From positions 310,001-374,000 of the forward strand of contig CAWJQA010000010.1 in assembly GCA_963844885.1 (NCBI GenBank): DNA of 64,000 bases, in the 5' to 3' direction. Under the pieces are notes generated by a model, which was not told the origin of the DNA, did no database searches, and saw only the letters and a list, made by a program, of their open reading frames with translations. A program made the translations under genes and the position numbers. Origin of the DNA: DATMER01 sp963844885 (GTDB taxonomy: Bacteria > Acidobacteriota > Thermoanaerobaculia > Multivoradales > UBA5704). Shown piece after piece: positions 46,359 to 56,704 of the stretch; position 1 is the stretch's first letter, and each line of letters opens with the position of its first letter.

Positions 46359-48155
46359 TGGACGAGCTCGAAGATTTTACCGGCGGAAAGAGGCGAGGCG
46401 GTCGAAGCCGGCCCCCCCTGCCCCCTGCCGGATGCGGACCTGACCGCCTGCGTGCTGGCCACGATTCAGGAGATCAATGCGGCCTCCGATCTGCGCTCCG
46501 GGCTGACCCGCGTGGCGGCCATCCTGCGCGGTATCCTCCGGCACGACATCTTCTGTGTCCTGCTTCTCGACGATCTCGGCCGCGAGCTGCGCTTCGCGAT
46601 GGCCGAGGGCGTTTCACCCGAGATCGCCGAGCACTGGCGTTTCGGGATGGGGCAGGGGCTGGTGGGGACCGTCGCCAAGTCCGGCGTGCCGGTCCGGGTG
46701 GGCGACGTGCTCGCCGATCCGCGCTACATCCGGGCCGTGGACCAGCTCCGTTCCGAGATGGTGGTGCCGCTGGCTTCCAAGGGGCGGACGATCGGGGTGC
46801 TGGATGCCGGCAGCTTCGAGCCGCATCACTTCACGGCGGAGCACGAGACCCTCCTGACCTCGGTGGCCGGATTCCTGGCCGGAGCGATCGAGAGCGCGCA
46901 GCTCTACGAGAACATGCGGGAGCAGGCGCGCACCCTGTCCCTTCTGCACGAGGTCAGCCGCGAGCTCAACTCGATCCTCGACCGCCGCCGGCTCATGGAA
47001 CGGGTGGCCGAGATGGTCCGGCGGCTCATCGATTACGACATCTTCAGCGTCATGCTGTGGAACGAGGAGGGGCAGCTTCTGGAGCCCTGGATGGCGTTCC
47101 GGCGGGACGGCCGCGAAATCGCCGGCATGAAACCGGTGGCGCTGGGCAGCGGCCTGACCGGCACGGCGGCGGCGCTGCGGCAGTCGCTGCGGGTGCCCAA
47201 CGTCCACCTCGACCCGCGTTACATCGCGTGCGTGGACGGCATCGAGGTGAGCTCCGAGCTGGTGGTCCCCCTCATCTTGAAGGATCACCTGCTGGGGGTG
47301 CTCGACCTGGAGAGCCAGGAGTACGACGCCTTCACCGCCCGGCACGAGCAGCTTCTCTCGACCCTGGCCTCGTCGCTCACCATCGCGCTGGAGAACGCCC
47401 GCCTCTACGAGCAGGTGCGGCACGACGAGCAGCGGCTCAAGAACGACGTGGCCATGGCGCAGCGCATCCAGGAGGCGCTGCTGCCCCGGTCGACGCCCTG
47501 GCTGCCGGGGCTGCAGGTGGGAGTGGCCTACGAGCCGGCCCGCGATCTCGGCGGCGATTTCTATGACTTCCTGCCCTACGGTGAGGGCCGCCTGGCGGTC
47601 GCGGTCGGAGACGTGGCCGGCAAGTCGCTGCCCGCGGCGCTCTACGGCTCGTTCGCCATCGGCCTGCTCCGGGAGTACGCGGCGCACGGCGAGTTCCGGC
47701 CGGCGCAGGTGCTGGAGGACATGAACTGCAAGCTGCTGCACGTCCGCGTGGACCGCCGTTTCCTCGCGATGATCTTCGCGGTGGTGGACAGCGCGGACCG
47801 GACGCTGACCGTCGCCAGCTCCGGCCTGCCGCAGCCCTACCTTGTGCGGGGCGGCGAGGTGAGGCAGCTCGAGCTGTCGGGCCTCCCCCTGGGCCTGATG
47901 GCCGGGCAGACCTACGCCGAAATGAAGCTGACGCTGGAGCCGGGCGACGTCCTGGCCCTCTGCTCCGACGGAGTGGAGGAGAGCCGCGACGCCGGCGACG
48001 AAGCCTTCGGCAGCGAGCGGGCCAAGGAGGTTCTCCTCGGCCTGATCGCCGAAGCGCCGTGCGACATCGCCAAGGGCCTCCTGGACGCCTGCCGCCAGTT
48101 CTCCACCAAGGGCCGCGCCGACGACCGGACGGTGGTGGTCCTCAAGGCCGTGTGA
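46359..48155 (+). CDS. GAF-GAF-SpoIIE (PP2C-type) serine phosphatase, probable frameshift near the start
   Basis: A phosphatase of about 598 residues. Two GAF sensor domains (LRSGLTRVAAILRGILRHDI..., LDRRRLMERVAEMVRRLIDY...) are joined by a helical linker VRHDEQRLKNDVAMAQRIQE to a PP2C/SpoIIE domain (PARDLGGDFYDFLPYGEGRL, AVGDVAGKSLPAAL, LCSDGVEESRDAGDEAFG, ADDRTVVVLKAV). The uninterrupted frame starts at GTG 46452. An ATG at 46359 with AGGGGA upstream opens MDELEDFTGGKR in another frame, and EAVEAGPP...LTACVLATIQ continues in frame, so a one-base indel near 46390 is likely. It would act in partner-switching or anti-anti-sigma signalling. Confidence 0.86.
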   Translation, partial: WTSSKILPAERGEAVEAGPPCPLPDADLTACVLATIQEINAASDLRSGLTRVAAILRGILRHDIFCVLLLDDLGRELRFAMAEGVSPEIAEHWRFGMGQGLVGTVAKSGVPVRVGDVLADPRYIRAVDQLRSEMVVPLASKGRTIGVLDAGSFEPHHFTAEHETLLTSVAGFLAGAIESAQLYENMREQARTLSLLHEVSRELNSILDRRRLMERVAEMVRRLIDYDIFSVMLWNEEGQLLEPWMAFRRDGREIAGMKPVALGSGLTGTAAALRQSLRVPNVHLDPRYIACVDGIEVSSELVVPLILKDHLLGVLDLESQEYDAFTARHEQLLSTLASSLTIALENARLYEQVRHDEQRLKNDVAMAQRIQEALLPRSTPWLPGLQVGVAYEPARDLGGDFYDFLPYGEGRLAVAVGDVAGKSLPAALYGSFAIGLLREYAAHGEFRPAQVLEDMNCKLLHVRVDRRFLAMIFAVVDSADRTLTVASSGLPQPYLVRGGEVRQLELSGLPLGLMAGQTYAEMKLTLEPGDVLALCSDGVEESRDAGDEAFGSERAKEVLLGLIAEAPCDIAKGLLDACRQFSTKGRADDRTVVVLKAV

Positions 48156-48176
48156 GCACGCTTCCAGGAGACAGGA

Positions 48177-48205
48177 TTGCCTTCGGGGGGAAGCTGTGTT
48201 ATGGT
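48177..48205 (+). promoter_or_regulatory. Promoter of the ATPase-PIN pair (leaderless)
   Basis: TTGCCT (48177-48182), a 17-bp spacer and TATGGT (48200-48205), with an extended TGT before the -10. ATG 48213 begins 7 nt later, so the mRNA is probably leaderless. Confidence 0.65.
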
Positions 48206-48212
48206 CCGGGGC

Positions 48213-49529
48213 ATGATAGAGCCGATGATGACACTGGAATCGCCTCTGGCCTGCGGCGGTGAGCGCAATGCGGGCGCCGTGGAAGCCAACGCCATGAACC
48301 GAGTCTTCTTCGAAAACGTCCGCTGCTTCCCGAATCGGCAGGCCGCCGACCTGGCCCCCCTGACCGTGCTGGTGGGAGAGAACAGCTCCGGAAAGTCGAC
48401 GCTCCTGGCCCTGGTCCGGCTCGTCTGGGACGTGGCCGCGTCGGCGAGGACGCCTGACTTCAACGAAGAGCCGTTCCTGCTCGGAGCCTACGATCAGATC
48501 TCGTGGGCCGGGAGCGACTCGGAGGAACCGGTCGTCATCGGTGCCGAGTTTTCATCCCGGGAGACCGGCGAGGTTTCCGTTGTCACGGCGAGGTTCGAGG
48601 CGCGGCGCGGCCAGCCGGCGCTGTCCGAGCTTCTCCTGGATCTCCCGCCCTACCATGTGACGGTGCTCTTCGAGAAAGACGACCTGATCACCGGCTTGAC
48701 GGTGGAGGGGCCGTCGGTGCGGATCGAGGCGGGTTTGGTCCTGATGCGAAGCGTGCGGGGTCTGCCAACGGCTTTGCAGTTGAGCATCAGGGACCGCGAA
48801 ATCCTGCGTCGCATCGAGAGGAGCCTCGCCGACATCCAGGAGGGGTTGACGGAACGGCCTTACGCGTTCGCACCGATCCGGACCCGGCCCCTCAGAACCT
48901 ACGATCCGGTCCAGGGCTTGGAGAGCCCGGAGGGCAGCCATGTCCCCTCGATCCTGGCGAGCACGATCCTGAGCGAGCCCGGAGAGTGGCAGGAGGTGGT
49001 CGCCGCTTTGGCTTCCTTCGGTCGCCATTCAGGTCTATTCAGGCAGGTCGAGGTCAGGAGGCTCGGTGCGAGCGAGAGCGACCCGTTCCAGATCCGGGTC
49101 CATGTCGGCGGCAAGGCGGTCAACCTCGTGGATGTCGGCTACGGAGTGAGCCAGATCCTTCCGATCGTGGTGGACAGCCTGCGGGGCCAAAGGGGAGGGA
49201 TGTTCCTGCTCCAGCAGCCGGAGGTTCATCTTCATCCCCGAGCGCAGGCGGAGTTGGGCTCGTTCCTGGGCACTCTCGCGAAGCGCCAGGACAAGCGCTT
49301 CATCGTTGAAACGCACAGTGATCACCTGGTGGACCGGATCCGGATGGACATCCGGGATGGCAAGGGCGGCCTTAGACCGGAAGACGTGTCGCTGCTCTAT
49401 TTCGAGCGCCCGAACGGCAAGGCCCGAATCCATCGCCTCGAGTTGGATGAACGGGGAAACATCGTCAACGTACCTCCCGGGTACCGTAGCTTCTTCCTGG
49501 AAGAGGAACGGCGTTTCCTGGGAGGCTGA
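48213..49529 (+). CDS. ABC/OLD-like AAA-type ATPase (DUF3696-like)
   Basis: A 438-residue ATPase. Walker A is GENSSGKSTLLALV near residue 65. Walker B and the following His region are FLLQQPEVHLHPRAQAELGS, with the D-loop/H region FIVETHSDHLVDRIRMDIRD; these match SMC/OLD-like ABC ATPases of DUF3696 type. The ATG at 48213 suits the promoter; ATG 48294 (MNRVFFENVRCF) is an alternative closer to family starts. It is followed after 5 bp by a PIN-domain gene, an ATPase-nuclease pair seen in several defence systems (inferred role). Confidence 0.82.
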   Translation: MIEPMMTLESPLACGGERNAGAVEANAMNRVFFENVRCFPNRQAADLAPLTVLVGENSSGKSTLLALVRLVWDVAASARTPDFNEEPFLLGAYDQISWAGSDSEEPVVIGAEFSSRETGEVSVVTARFEARRGQPALSELLLDLPPYHVTVLFEKDDLITGLTVEGPSVRIEAGLVLMRSVRGLPTALQLSIRDREILRRIERSLADIQEGLTERPYAFAPIRTRPLRTYDPVQGLESPEGSHVPSILASTILSEPGEWQEVVAALASFGRHSGLFRQVEVRRLGASESDPFQIRVHVGGKAVNLVDVGYGVSQILPIVVDSLRGQRGGMFLLQQPEVHLHPRAQAELGSFLGTLAKRQDKRFIVETHSDHLVDRIRMDIRDGKGGLRPEDVSLLYFERPNGKARIHRLELDERGNIVNVPPGYRSFFLEEERRFLGG

Positions 49530-49534
49530 CGCGC

Positions 49535-50005
49535 TTGTGCGTGATCATTGACGCGAACCTGGCTTCGACGGTGTTCTCCAGCCCGCCTCACCCTGACTTC
49601 CTGCCGGTCCTGGACTGGCTCCAGGGCAAGGATGGCTGTTTGGTCGTAGGCGGGCAACTTGCCCGGGAGTTGGGCCGGTTGTACGTGGCACGGCGCTTCG
49701 TCGTGACTCTCTTGAGAGCCGGCCGAGCGCGGCAAGTTCCCGACGAGGAGGTGACCCGGCACCAGGAGGAGGTGGAGTCGACGGGCCTGTGCCGGTCCAA
49801 CGATCCTCATGTCCTCGGACTGGCCTGCGCCAGCGGAGCACGGACCCTCTGCACGCACGATAGAGAGCTTCAGCGGGATTTTCGAGACCCGGGACTGGTT
49901 TCCAATCCCCGGGGCTCGATCTATCAGCGGTCCGCGCACGCCAAGTTGCTCAAGCACAGCTCTTCGTGCGGCTACCGCACCCGCCGCCGGCGGTTGCGGA
50001 TGTAG
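49535..50005 (+). CDS. PIN-domain nuclease
   Basis: A 156-residue PIN-fold ribonuclease-like protein. Start TTG 49535 has GGGAGG 9 nt upstream; GTG 49541 is possible. Acidic residues typical of the PIN metal site are visible: D in IIDANLA, E in LARELGRLYV, D in SNDPHVLGLA and D in THDRELQRDF. It is co-transcribed with the ATPase. The C-terminal tail (GYRTRRRRLRM) is basic and overlaps the convergent VWA gene. It probably cleaves RNA when the ATPase is triggered. Confidence 0.78.
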   Translation: MCVIIDANLASTVFSSPPHPDFLPVLDWLQGKDGCLVVGGQLARELGRLYVARRFVVTLLRAGRARQVPDEEVTRHQEEVESTGLCRSNDPHVLGLACASGARTLCTHDRELQRDFRDPGLVSNPRGSIYQRSAHAKLLKHSSSCGYRTRRRRLRM

Positions 50006-51069
50006 TCCGCCAGGATGAACTCGCCGAGGTTGTAGGGCGAGGCGAAGTAGGCCCGGCCGCGGTTGATCTGGGTGAGCTTTTCCACGAACTGGGTGAGCAT
50101 CGGGTCGGTCGCCAGCATGAAGGTGGTGATGACGACCTTCTGGCGGCGGCAGACGTCCGCCTCCTCCAGGGTCAGATTCACGATCTTCATGTCGAGGCCG
50201 AAGGGGTTCTTGTAGATGTGGCCGCCTTCGGTGATCGCGGAGGGCTTGCCGTCCGTGATCAGGAAGATCTGCTTGTTGGGCTGCTTCTGCCGGGCGAGCA
50301 GGCCGCGCGCGAGCTGCAGGCCCTCTCTCGTGTTGGTGTGGAAAGGGCCGGCGTTGATGTAGGGGAGGTCGGTCAACGACACCTGCTCGGCCCGGTCCCC
50401 GAAGAGGATCACGGAAAGGTGATCTTTCGGATATTTGGTCGTGATCAGCTCGGTCAGGGCCAGCGCCACTTTCTTGGCCGGAGTGATGCGGTCCTCGCCG
50501 TAGAGGATCATCGAGTGGCTGATGTCGATCGCCACCACCGTGGCACAGGAAGTCAGATGCTCGGTCTCGAAGACCTCGAGATCCTCCTCGGCCAGGTTGA
50601 ATTCTCCCTTGTTCCGGCGCATGGAATTCTGAAGCGAGCGCGCCGAATCGAGGAGGTGGATGTCGTCGCCGAACTTGTAGGGCCGGGTCTCGGGTTGGCG
50701 CTCGATCCCCTCGCCGGCCGCCTGGATCGGGTGATAGCCCGGGCCGGAGCGGTCCATGTTGGAGAAAATCTCTTCGAACGCGCTCCGCCGGATGCGCCGC
50801 TCGCCGCCGGTGGTGAGCTGCATGCCCCCCTCACCGTCCCGACCGTCCCGGCTGATGAGCTGCTGGTCCTCCAGGCTCGCGAAGAAGGCTTCGAGGTCGA
50901 TCTCCGAGGAGATGTGGCCCTCGCGCTGGAGGTAGCGCATCCACTCCATGGCTTCCTCGACGTCGCCGCCCGTGGCCAGCACGAGCTGGTTGAACAGGCG
51001 CAGGAGGTCCATCCCGGCGAGGATGGCCCGGATCAGCTCAGGGTCGAGGTAGAGGTACTGATGGCGCAT
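49972..51069 (-). CDS. VWA-domain protein
   Basis: A 365-residue protein. The C-terminal von Willebrand A domain contains the MIDAS motif DISHSM (VVAIDISHSMILYGEDRITP), then LFGDRA and LITDGKPSAI. The N-terminal part is helical and may contact the MoxR ATPase encoded just upstream in the operon, whose end lies 15 bp away. Such MoxR-VWA pairs act as AAA+ chaperones or metal-cofactor insertion devices. The substrate is unknown. Confidence 0.85.
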   Translation of the reverse strand: MRHQYLYLDPELIRAILAGMDLLRLFNQLVLATGGDVEEAMEWMRYLQREGHISSEIDLEAFFASLEDQQLISRDGRDGEGGMQLTTGGERRIRRSAFEEIFSNMDRSGPGYHPIQAAGEGIERQPETRPYKFGDDIHLLDSARSLQNSMRRNKGEFNLAEEDLEVFETEHLTSCATVVAIDISHSMILYGEDRITPAKKVALALTELITTKYPKDHLSVILFGDRAEQVSLTDLPYINAGPFHTNTREGLQLARGLLARQKQPNKQIFLITDGKPSAITEGGHIYKNPFGLDMKIVNLTLEEADVCRRQKVVITTFMLATDPMLTQFVEKLTQINRGRAYFASPYNLGEFILADYIRNRRRRVR

Positions 51070-51084
51070 CGGGGAATCCCGGTC

Positions 51085-52587
51085 TCAGTTGACGTCGCCC
51101 CGGCTGCCGCGTCCGCCGCCGGCTCCCTTGCGCGGCTTCAGGAGCTGGAACTTCACCATCTCCTTGTAGCTCACCTGGCTGTCCATGTCGTTGCGCGCGA
51201 GCTTGAGGTGTTGGTGCAGGCCTTCGAGGATCATCTCCGCGGCGAGCGCCCGCTCCTGCGGCGTGCGGCCCATTTTGGCGGTCATCTCTTTCAGGCCGGG
51301 CACCCGGCCCAGCTCGGCCTCGTAGTCGGCGAACGTCTGCTCGTCCGAGAGGGTGACGGTGTTGCCTTCCGCGAACCACCGCACGATGCCGACGTAGGGG
51401 CCGCGGTCGTCCTCGCCGCCGCTGCCCAGCTCCTTGCCGACTTCGGGGAAGCGCTCTTCGAAAACCTTTTTCACCGCCTGGCCGAGGAGCCGGCGCGCCA
51501 CGACCTCGGCGCCCTGCTGCTCGCCTTCGTAAACCATTTCCACCTTGCCGGTGATGGCCGGCAGCAGCATGTGCAGGTCGCAAAGCCGCGGGTAGACCGG
51601 ATCGTCGCCGGTCGAGAGCGCGCGGCGCTCCAGGTTCGAGACCAGCAGCTCCAGAGCGGCGATGGCGACGCGGGCGCTGACGCCCGACGACTGGTCGACG
51701 AGGTCGCTCTCGCGGGCCGCGAAGCTGATCTCCTCGACGAGGATGCGCACGTCGTCCGGCACCACAATATTGGATACATCGCGTTCGGTCCACGCCTCCT
51801 GGCGGGTGATGTCCGCGGCGATATGGACGTCGGGCGGGTAGTGGGTGAAGATCTGGGACGAGATGCGATCCTTGAGCGGCGTGATGATGCTGCCGCGGTT
51901 CGTGTAGTCCTCCGGGTTGGCGGAGAAGACCATCATGACGTCGAGCGGGATGCGCACGGGGAAGCCGCGGATCTGGAGGTCGCGCTCCTCCAGGATGTTG
52001 AACAGGCCCACCTGGATGCGCGGCGCGAGGTCGGGCAGCTCGTTGATCGCGAAGATGCCCCGGTTCGTGCGCGGGATGATCCCGAAGTGGATGACCTCGG
52101 GATCGGCGAAGGTGAGCTTGCGCGTGGCGGCCTTGATCGGGTCGATGTCACCGAGCAGGTCGGCGATGGACACGTCGGGTGTCGCGAGCTTCTCGTTGTA
52201 GCGCTGCTCGGCGGTCATCCACTCGACCGGTGCGTCGTCGCCGGCCTCTTCGACGAGGCGGATGCCGCGGGTGGAGATCGGCGCCAGCGGGTCGTCGTTG
52301 AGCTCGGTGCCGGCGAGGACCGGAACTTCCGGATCGAGCAGGGTGACGAGCGCGCGCAGGATGCGGGTCTTGGCCTGGCCGCGCAGGCCGAGCAGGATGA
52401 AGTCGTGCCCGGCGAGCAGCGCGTTGACCACGGACGGGATGACCGTGCGGTCGTAGCCCAGGATGCCCGGAAAGAGCGGCGCGCCGCTTTTGAGGCGGGC
52501 GCGCAGGTTGTCGCGGACCTCCTGCTTGACCGAACGCGGCCGGTAGCCGGAGGCCTTGAGCTCGCCAAGGGTGGTGGGGCGGCGCAT
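51085..52587 (-). CDS. MoxR/magnesium-chelatase-type AAA+ ATPase
   Basis: A 500-residue AAA+ protein starting MRRPTTLGELKASGYRPRSV. Its nucleotide loop is GLRGQAKTRILRALV (a Walker A variant). Further ChlI/MoxR motifs are NRGIFAINELPDLAPRIQVG, EERDLQIRGFPVRIPLDVMM, FSANPEDYTNRGSIITPLKD and RFG/R-finger-like ISSQIFTHYP. Its ATG overlaps the trxB stop (TGATG) and it precedes the VWA gene, making a trxB-MoxR-VWA operon. Confidence 0.86.
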   Translation of the reverse strand: MRRPTTLGELKASGYRPRSVKQEVRDNLRARLKSGAPLFPGILGYDRTVIPSVVNALLAGHDFILLGLRGQAKTRILRALVTLLDPEVPVLAGTELNDDPLAPISTRGIRLVEEAGDDAPVEWMTAEQRYNEKLATPDVSIADLLGDIDPIKAATRKLTFADPEVIHFGIIPRTNRGIFAINELPDLAPRIQVGLFNILEERDLQIRGFPVRIPLDVMMVFSANPEDYTNRGSIITPLKDRISSQIFTHYPPDVHIAADITRQEAWTERDVSNIVVPDDVRILVEEISFAARESDLVDQSSGVSARVAIAALELLVSNLERRALSTGDDPVYPRLCDLHMLLPAITGKVEMVYEGEQQGAEVVARRLLGQAVKKVFEERFPEVGKELGSGGEDDRGPYVGIVRWFAEGNTVTLSDEQTFADYEAELGRVPGLKEMTAKMGRTPQERALAAEMILEGLHQHLKLARNDMDSQVSYKEMVKFQLLKPRKGAGGGRGSRGDVN

Positions 52588-53559
52588 CAGTCCTGCAACT
52601 CCGCGAGCCAGTGCCCGGCGTCGATCGCCGCGCGGCAGCCGGTGCCGGCGGCGGTGATGGCCTGGCGGTAGGTCGGATCCATGGCGTCGCCGCAGGCGAA
52701 GACGCCGGGGACGCTGGTCCTGGTGGAGGGATCGGCCACCTTGATGTAGCCCACGTCGTTCATGTCGAGCTGCCCCTTGAAGATCTCGGTGTTCGGCTTG
52801 TGGCCGATGGCAAAGAACACGCCCTGCGTGGGGTACTCGGAGTCGAGGCCGGTCTGCGTGTTGTGCAGCTTGACGGCCTTCACACCCTCCTGCTGACTGC
52901 CCACGATGTCGGTGATGGCGCTGTCCCAGATCCAGGCGATCTTGGGGTTGGCGAAGGCACGGTCCTGCATGATCTTGGAGGCCCGCAGCTCGCGGCGGCG
53001 GTGGATGACGGTCACCTTGCTCGCGAATTTGGTCAGGAAGGTGGCCTCTTCCATGGCCGAGTCGCCGCCGCCCACGACCACCACTTCCTTGTTGCGGAAG
53101 AAGAATCCGTCGCAGGTGGCGCAGGCCGAGACGCCGTAGCCCATCAGCTCGCGCTCGGAGGGCAGGCCCAGCAGCTTGGCGGTGGCGCCGGTGGAGATGA
53201 TCAGCGCGTCGGTGCGGAAGGTCTCCTCGTCGGTGCTGACGGTGAACGGCCGGTGGCTCAGATCGACCTCGACGGCGGCCTGCGAATTTGACCTGGGCGC
53301 CGAAGCGCCGGGCCTGCTCGCGCATCTTGTCCATCAGCTCGGGTCCGAGGATGCCCTCGGGAAAGCCCGGGAAGTTCTCGACTTCGGTGGTGATGGTGAG
53401 CTGTCCGCCGGGCTGGAGCCCTTCGAGGACGAGCGGAGCCAGATCGGCGCGGGCGGCATACAGCGCGGCCGTGAGGCCGGCGGGACCCGAGCCGAGAATG
53501 ATGACCCGGTGGTATGGGTGCTGTGCTTCCGAGGTAGACGAGGCAGACGGGGTGGACAA
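52587..53559 (-). CDS. trxB: Thioredoxin reductase, one frameshift
   Basis: A 324-codon FAD/NADPH enzyme reducing thioredoxin. The N-terminal FAD motif is VIILGSGPAGLTAALYAARA, with LQPGGQLTITTEVENFPGFP. One base shift near 53283 separates GAQVKF from AAVEVDLSHRPF. The redox centre is CATC in YGVSACATCDGFFFRNKEVV; the NADPH motif is VVVGGGDSAMEEATFLTKFA; the end is GVFACGDAMDPTYRQAITAA. TTG 53559 follows GGAGGAG, and the start is inferred. The total length is not a multiple of three, which supports an indel. Confidence 0.9.
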
Positions 53560-53663
53560 GAAGGCTCTCCTCCAAGGGTGATTTGTGCTGCCAGTATATC
53601 GAACCGCCGGGACAGCGGGTCCAGTAGTACAACAGCGGTGAGGGGGAGAAGGATTCCGTCGGA

Positions 53664-53669
53664 TAGAAT
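53664..53669 (+). promoter_or_regulatory. Likely -10 box of sdaA (leaderless)
   Basis: TAGAAT ends 7 nt before ATG 53677, and no SD is present. Confidence 0.5.
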
Positions 53670-53676
53670 CCCGGCC

Positions 53677-55065
<1,389 letters not shown>

Positions 55066-55126
55066 GCGGGTGGGATAGACTGCGCCTCGCAGTGTTTGGA
55101 CCTACAACCAAGGGGAGGAGCGGCAC

Positions 55127-55660
55127 ATGTTGGCCAACCAGAAACTGATCCAGGCGTTCAACCAGCAGATCGGCAACGAGATGGGCGCCTCGATGCAATA
55201 CATCGCCATCGCTTCCTACTTCGACTCCGAGACCCTGCCGGAGCTGGCGAAGTTTTTCTACCTGCAGTCGGAGGAGGAGCGCACGCACGCGATGCGCTTC
55301 GTGAAGTTCATCAACGACGTCGGCGGCCGGGTGGTGATTCCGGCCCTCCCGGCGCCGCAGGCCGAGTTCGCCTCGGCCGAGGACGCGGTCGCCAAAGCGC
55401 TCTTGTGGGAAGAGGAGGTTACCCGCCAGATCTACGACCTGGTGGAGGTGGCGAAGGAGGACAAGAACTACGTGGGCGTCCGCTTCCTCGACTGGTTCGT
55501 GGAGGAGCAGCTCGAAGAGGTGACGACCATGAACGACCTCCTGGCCGTCATCCGCCGCGCCGGCCAGGACCGGCTGCTGTACGTCGAGGAGTACCTCTCC
55601 CGCCGCGGGCGAAACGCGCTGGAAAGCCCGGCGTCGCCGGGCGGCGGGGTGGTGGAGTAG
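55127..55660 (+). CDS. ftn: Ferritin
   Basis: A 177-residue four-helix-bundle ferritin starting MLANQKLIQAFNQQIGNEMG. Ferroxidase ligands are recognisable: E18 (NEMG), E49/E50 and H53 in SEEERTHAMRFVKFINDVGG, E94-type residues in WEEEVTRQIYDLVEVAKED and E in DWFVEEQLEEV. GGGGAGGAGC gives a strong SD. It stores iron and protects against oxidative stress. It lies downstream of the Fe-S serine lyase, probably by chance. Confidence 0.92.
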   Translation: MLANQKLIQAFNQQIGNEMGASMQYIAIASYFDSETLPELAKFFYLQSEEERTHAMRFVKFINDVGGRVVIPALPAPQAEFASAEDAVAKALLWEEEVTRQIYDLVEVAKEDKNYVGVRFLDWFVEEQLEEVTTMNDLLAVIRRAGQDRLLYVEEYLSRRGRNALESPASPGGGVVE

Positions 55661-55670
55661 GTTTCCCGAT

Positions 55671-55737
55671 CGTAGGGGGCAACCCTCGTGGTTGCCCCCG
55701 TGGTGGCACGGGGGCAGGCACAAGGCCTGCCCCTACG
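55671..55737. repeat. Dispersed double-hairpin repeat
   Basis: Two perfect stem-loops in series: GGGGGCAACC-CTCGT-GGTTGCCCCC (55675-55699) and GGGGCAGGC-ACAAG-GCCTGCCCC (55711-55733). Bounding CGTAG and CTACG make the whole unit inverted. It looks like an interspersed element rather than a terminator. Confidence 0.65.
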
Positions 55738-55815
55738 GTTGTGATGGTACGATTCATCTGGACTGGACCGGGTTTCAAGGAGGCTTCCGCATGTCGTTCC
55801 ACTGGAGTAACGACC

Positions 55816-56088
55816 ATGTTGAAAGACATTATTGAAGCGCGTTCAACGGGTGGACACCGGCTCTACCTTCGTTTCGAAGATGGTGTCGACGGCGAAATCG
55901 ACCTTCGGTCGCTCCTCGACTTCAAGGGTGTGTTCGAGCCCCTTGAGGATCCCACGGAAGTGGCGAAGGTCTGGGTTGACAGTGACCTCGGCACAGTTTG
56001 CTGGGAGAACGGGGCCGATCTTGATCCTGACGTGCTCTACGCCACGTTGACAGGAAGCCCGATCCAGTTGGCGGAACTGGTTCGCTGA
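55816..56088 (+). CDS. DUF2442-type small protein
   Basis: A 90-residue protein starting MLKDIIEARSTGGHRLYLRF and continuing with EDGVDGEIDLRSLLDFKGVF, EPLEDPTEVAKVWVD and CWENGADLDPDVLYATL, which closely fits DUF2442. Members often sit next to a DUF4160 gene or other small host-independent genes. No such partner is intact upstream (a 14-codon ORF at 55792 is all that remains). The function is unknown; a toxin-antitoxin link is often suggested. Confidence 0.75.
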   Translation: MLKDIIEARSTGGHRLYLRFEDGVDGEIDLRSLLDFKGVFEPLEDPTEVAKVWVDSDLGTVCWENGADLDPDVLYATLTGSPIQLAELVR

Positions 56089-56119
56089 AAAGGGGCGTCG
56101 CGAGCCGCGTCCCCGTCGT

Positions 56120-56428
56120 TCATCCGGCCGGCGTGATCCTCTTGATAAGCTTCAGCTCGGCCGCCTCGGCGCGGTTGGCCTGATAGAGGTCCCAGCGGAG
56201 CTGGAGGCTCATCCAGTAATCGGCCGAGGTGCCGAGGAACTTCGAGAGACGCAGGGCGGTGCTCGGCGTCATGCCGCGCTTCTTGTTCACGAGCTCGTTG
56301 ATGCGCTGATAGGGGACGTGGATGCCGTCGGCCAAGTCCTTCTGGGACAGAGCCATCGGCTTGAGGAACTCCTCGAGGAGCATCTCTCCGGGATGGGTGG
56401 GCTCGCGGTGGGTGGGGACTCGAATCAT
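56120..56428 (-). CDS. higA: HigA-type antitoxin
   Basis: A 102-residue XRE-type antitoxin. It starts MIRVPTHREPTHPGEMLLEE, has the HTH in MALSQKDLADGIHVPYQRIN and ELVNKKRGMTPSTALRLSKF, and ends with GTSADYWMSLQLRWDLYQA. It would neutralise HigB and repress its own promoter. The partner toxin is shortened and runs in frame into this gene. Confidence 0.85.
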   Translation of the reverse strand: MIRVPTHREPTHPGEMLLEEFLKPMALSQKDLADGIHVPYQRINELVNKKRGMTPSTALRLSKFLGTSADYWMSLQLRWDLYQANRAEAAELKLIKRITPAG

Positions 56429-56578
56429 AGGGGCCTCGCTCTTCGCGGAGTCGAGCTGATCGAGCTTGCGAGCCGCCACGGCCCAGATGCCCTGGGGGCA
56501 GGAGCGGCGGGCGGCCTTGGTGTTTCGGCCGTAGAAGATGTCATCGGTGCCCGGGTCTTTGAACGAGCGGATCACCAT
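56429..56578 (-). pseudogene. higB: Truncated HigB toxin remnant fused in frame to HigA
   Basis: ATG 56578 gives MVIRSFKDPGTDDIFYGRNT and then KLDQLDSAKSEA, the first half of a HigB/RelE-fold toxin (normally about 90 residues). The C-terminal half with the catalytic arginines and the usual NRLEALKGDR...QWRICF block is missing. The reading continues straight into the HigA start, giving a possible 152-residue fusion. The toxin is most likely inactive. Confidence 0.75.
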
Positions 56579-56704
56579 AACACGGTAGTACGGATGGCGT
56601 GCTAGGAGGAAGGGTGGGGGCCGTGGCCTCCTTCGTCCGGACCGTGACCTCCACCAGGGCGCCCCCTTGGGGCACAAAGCGCACACTTGGGCCATGCCTA
56701 TATA

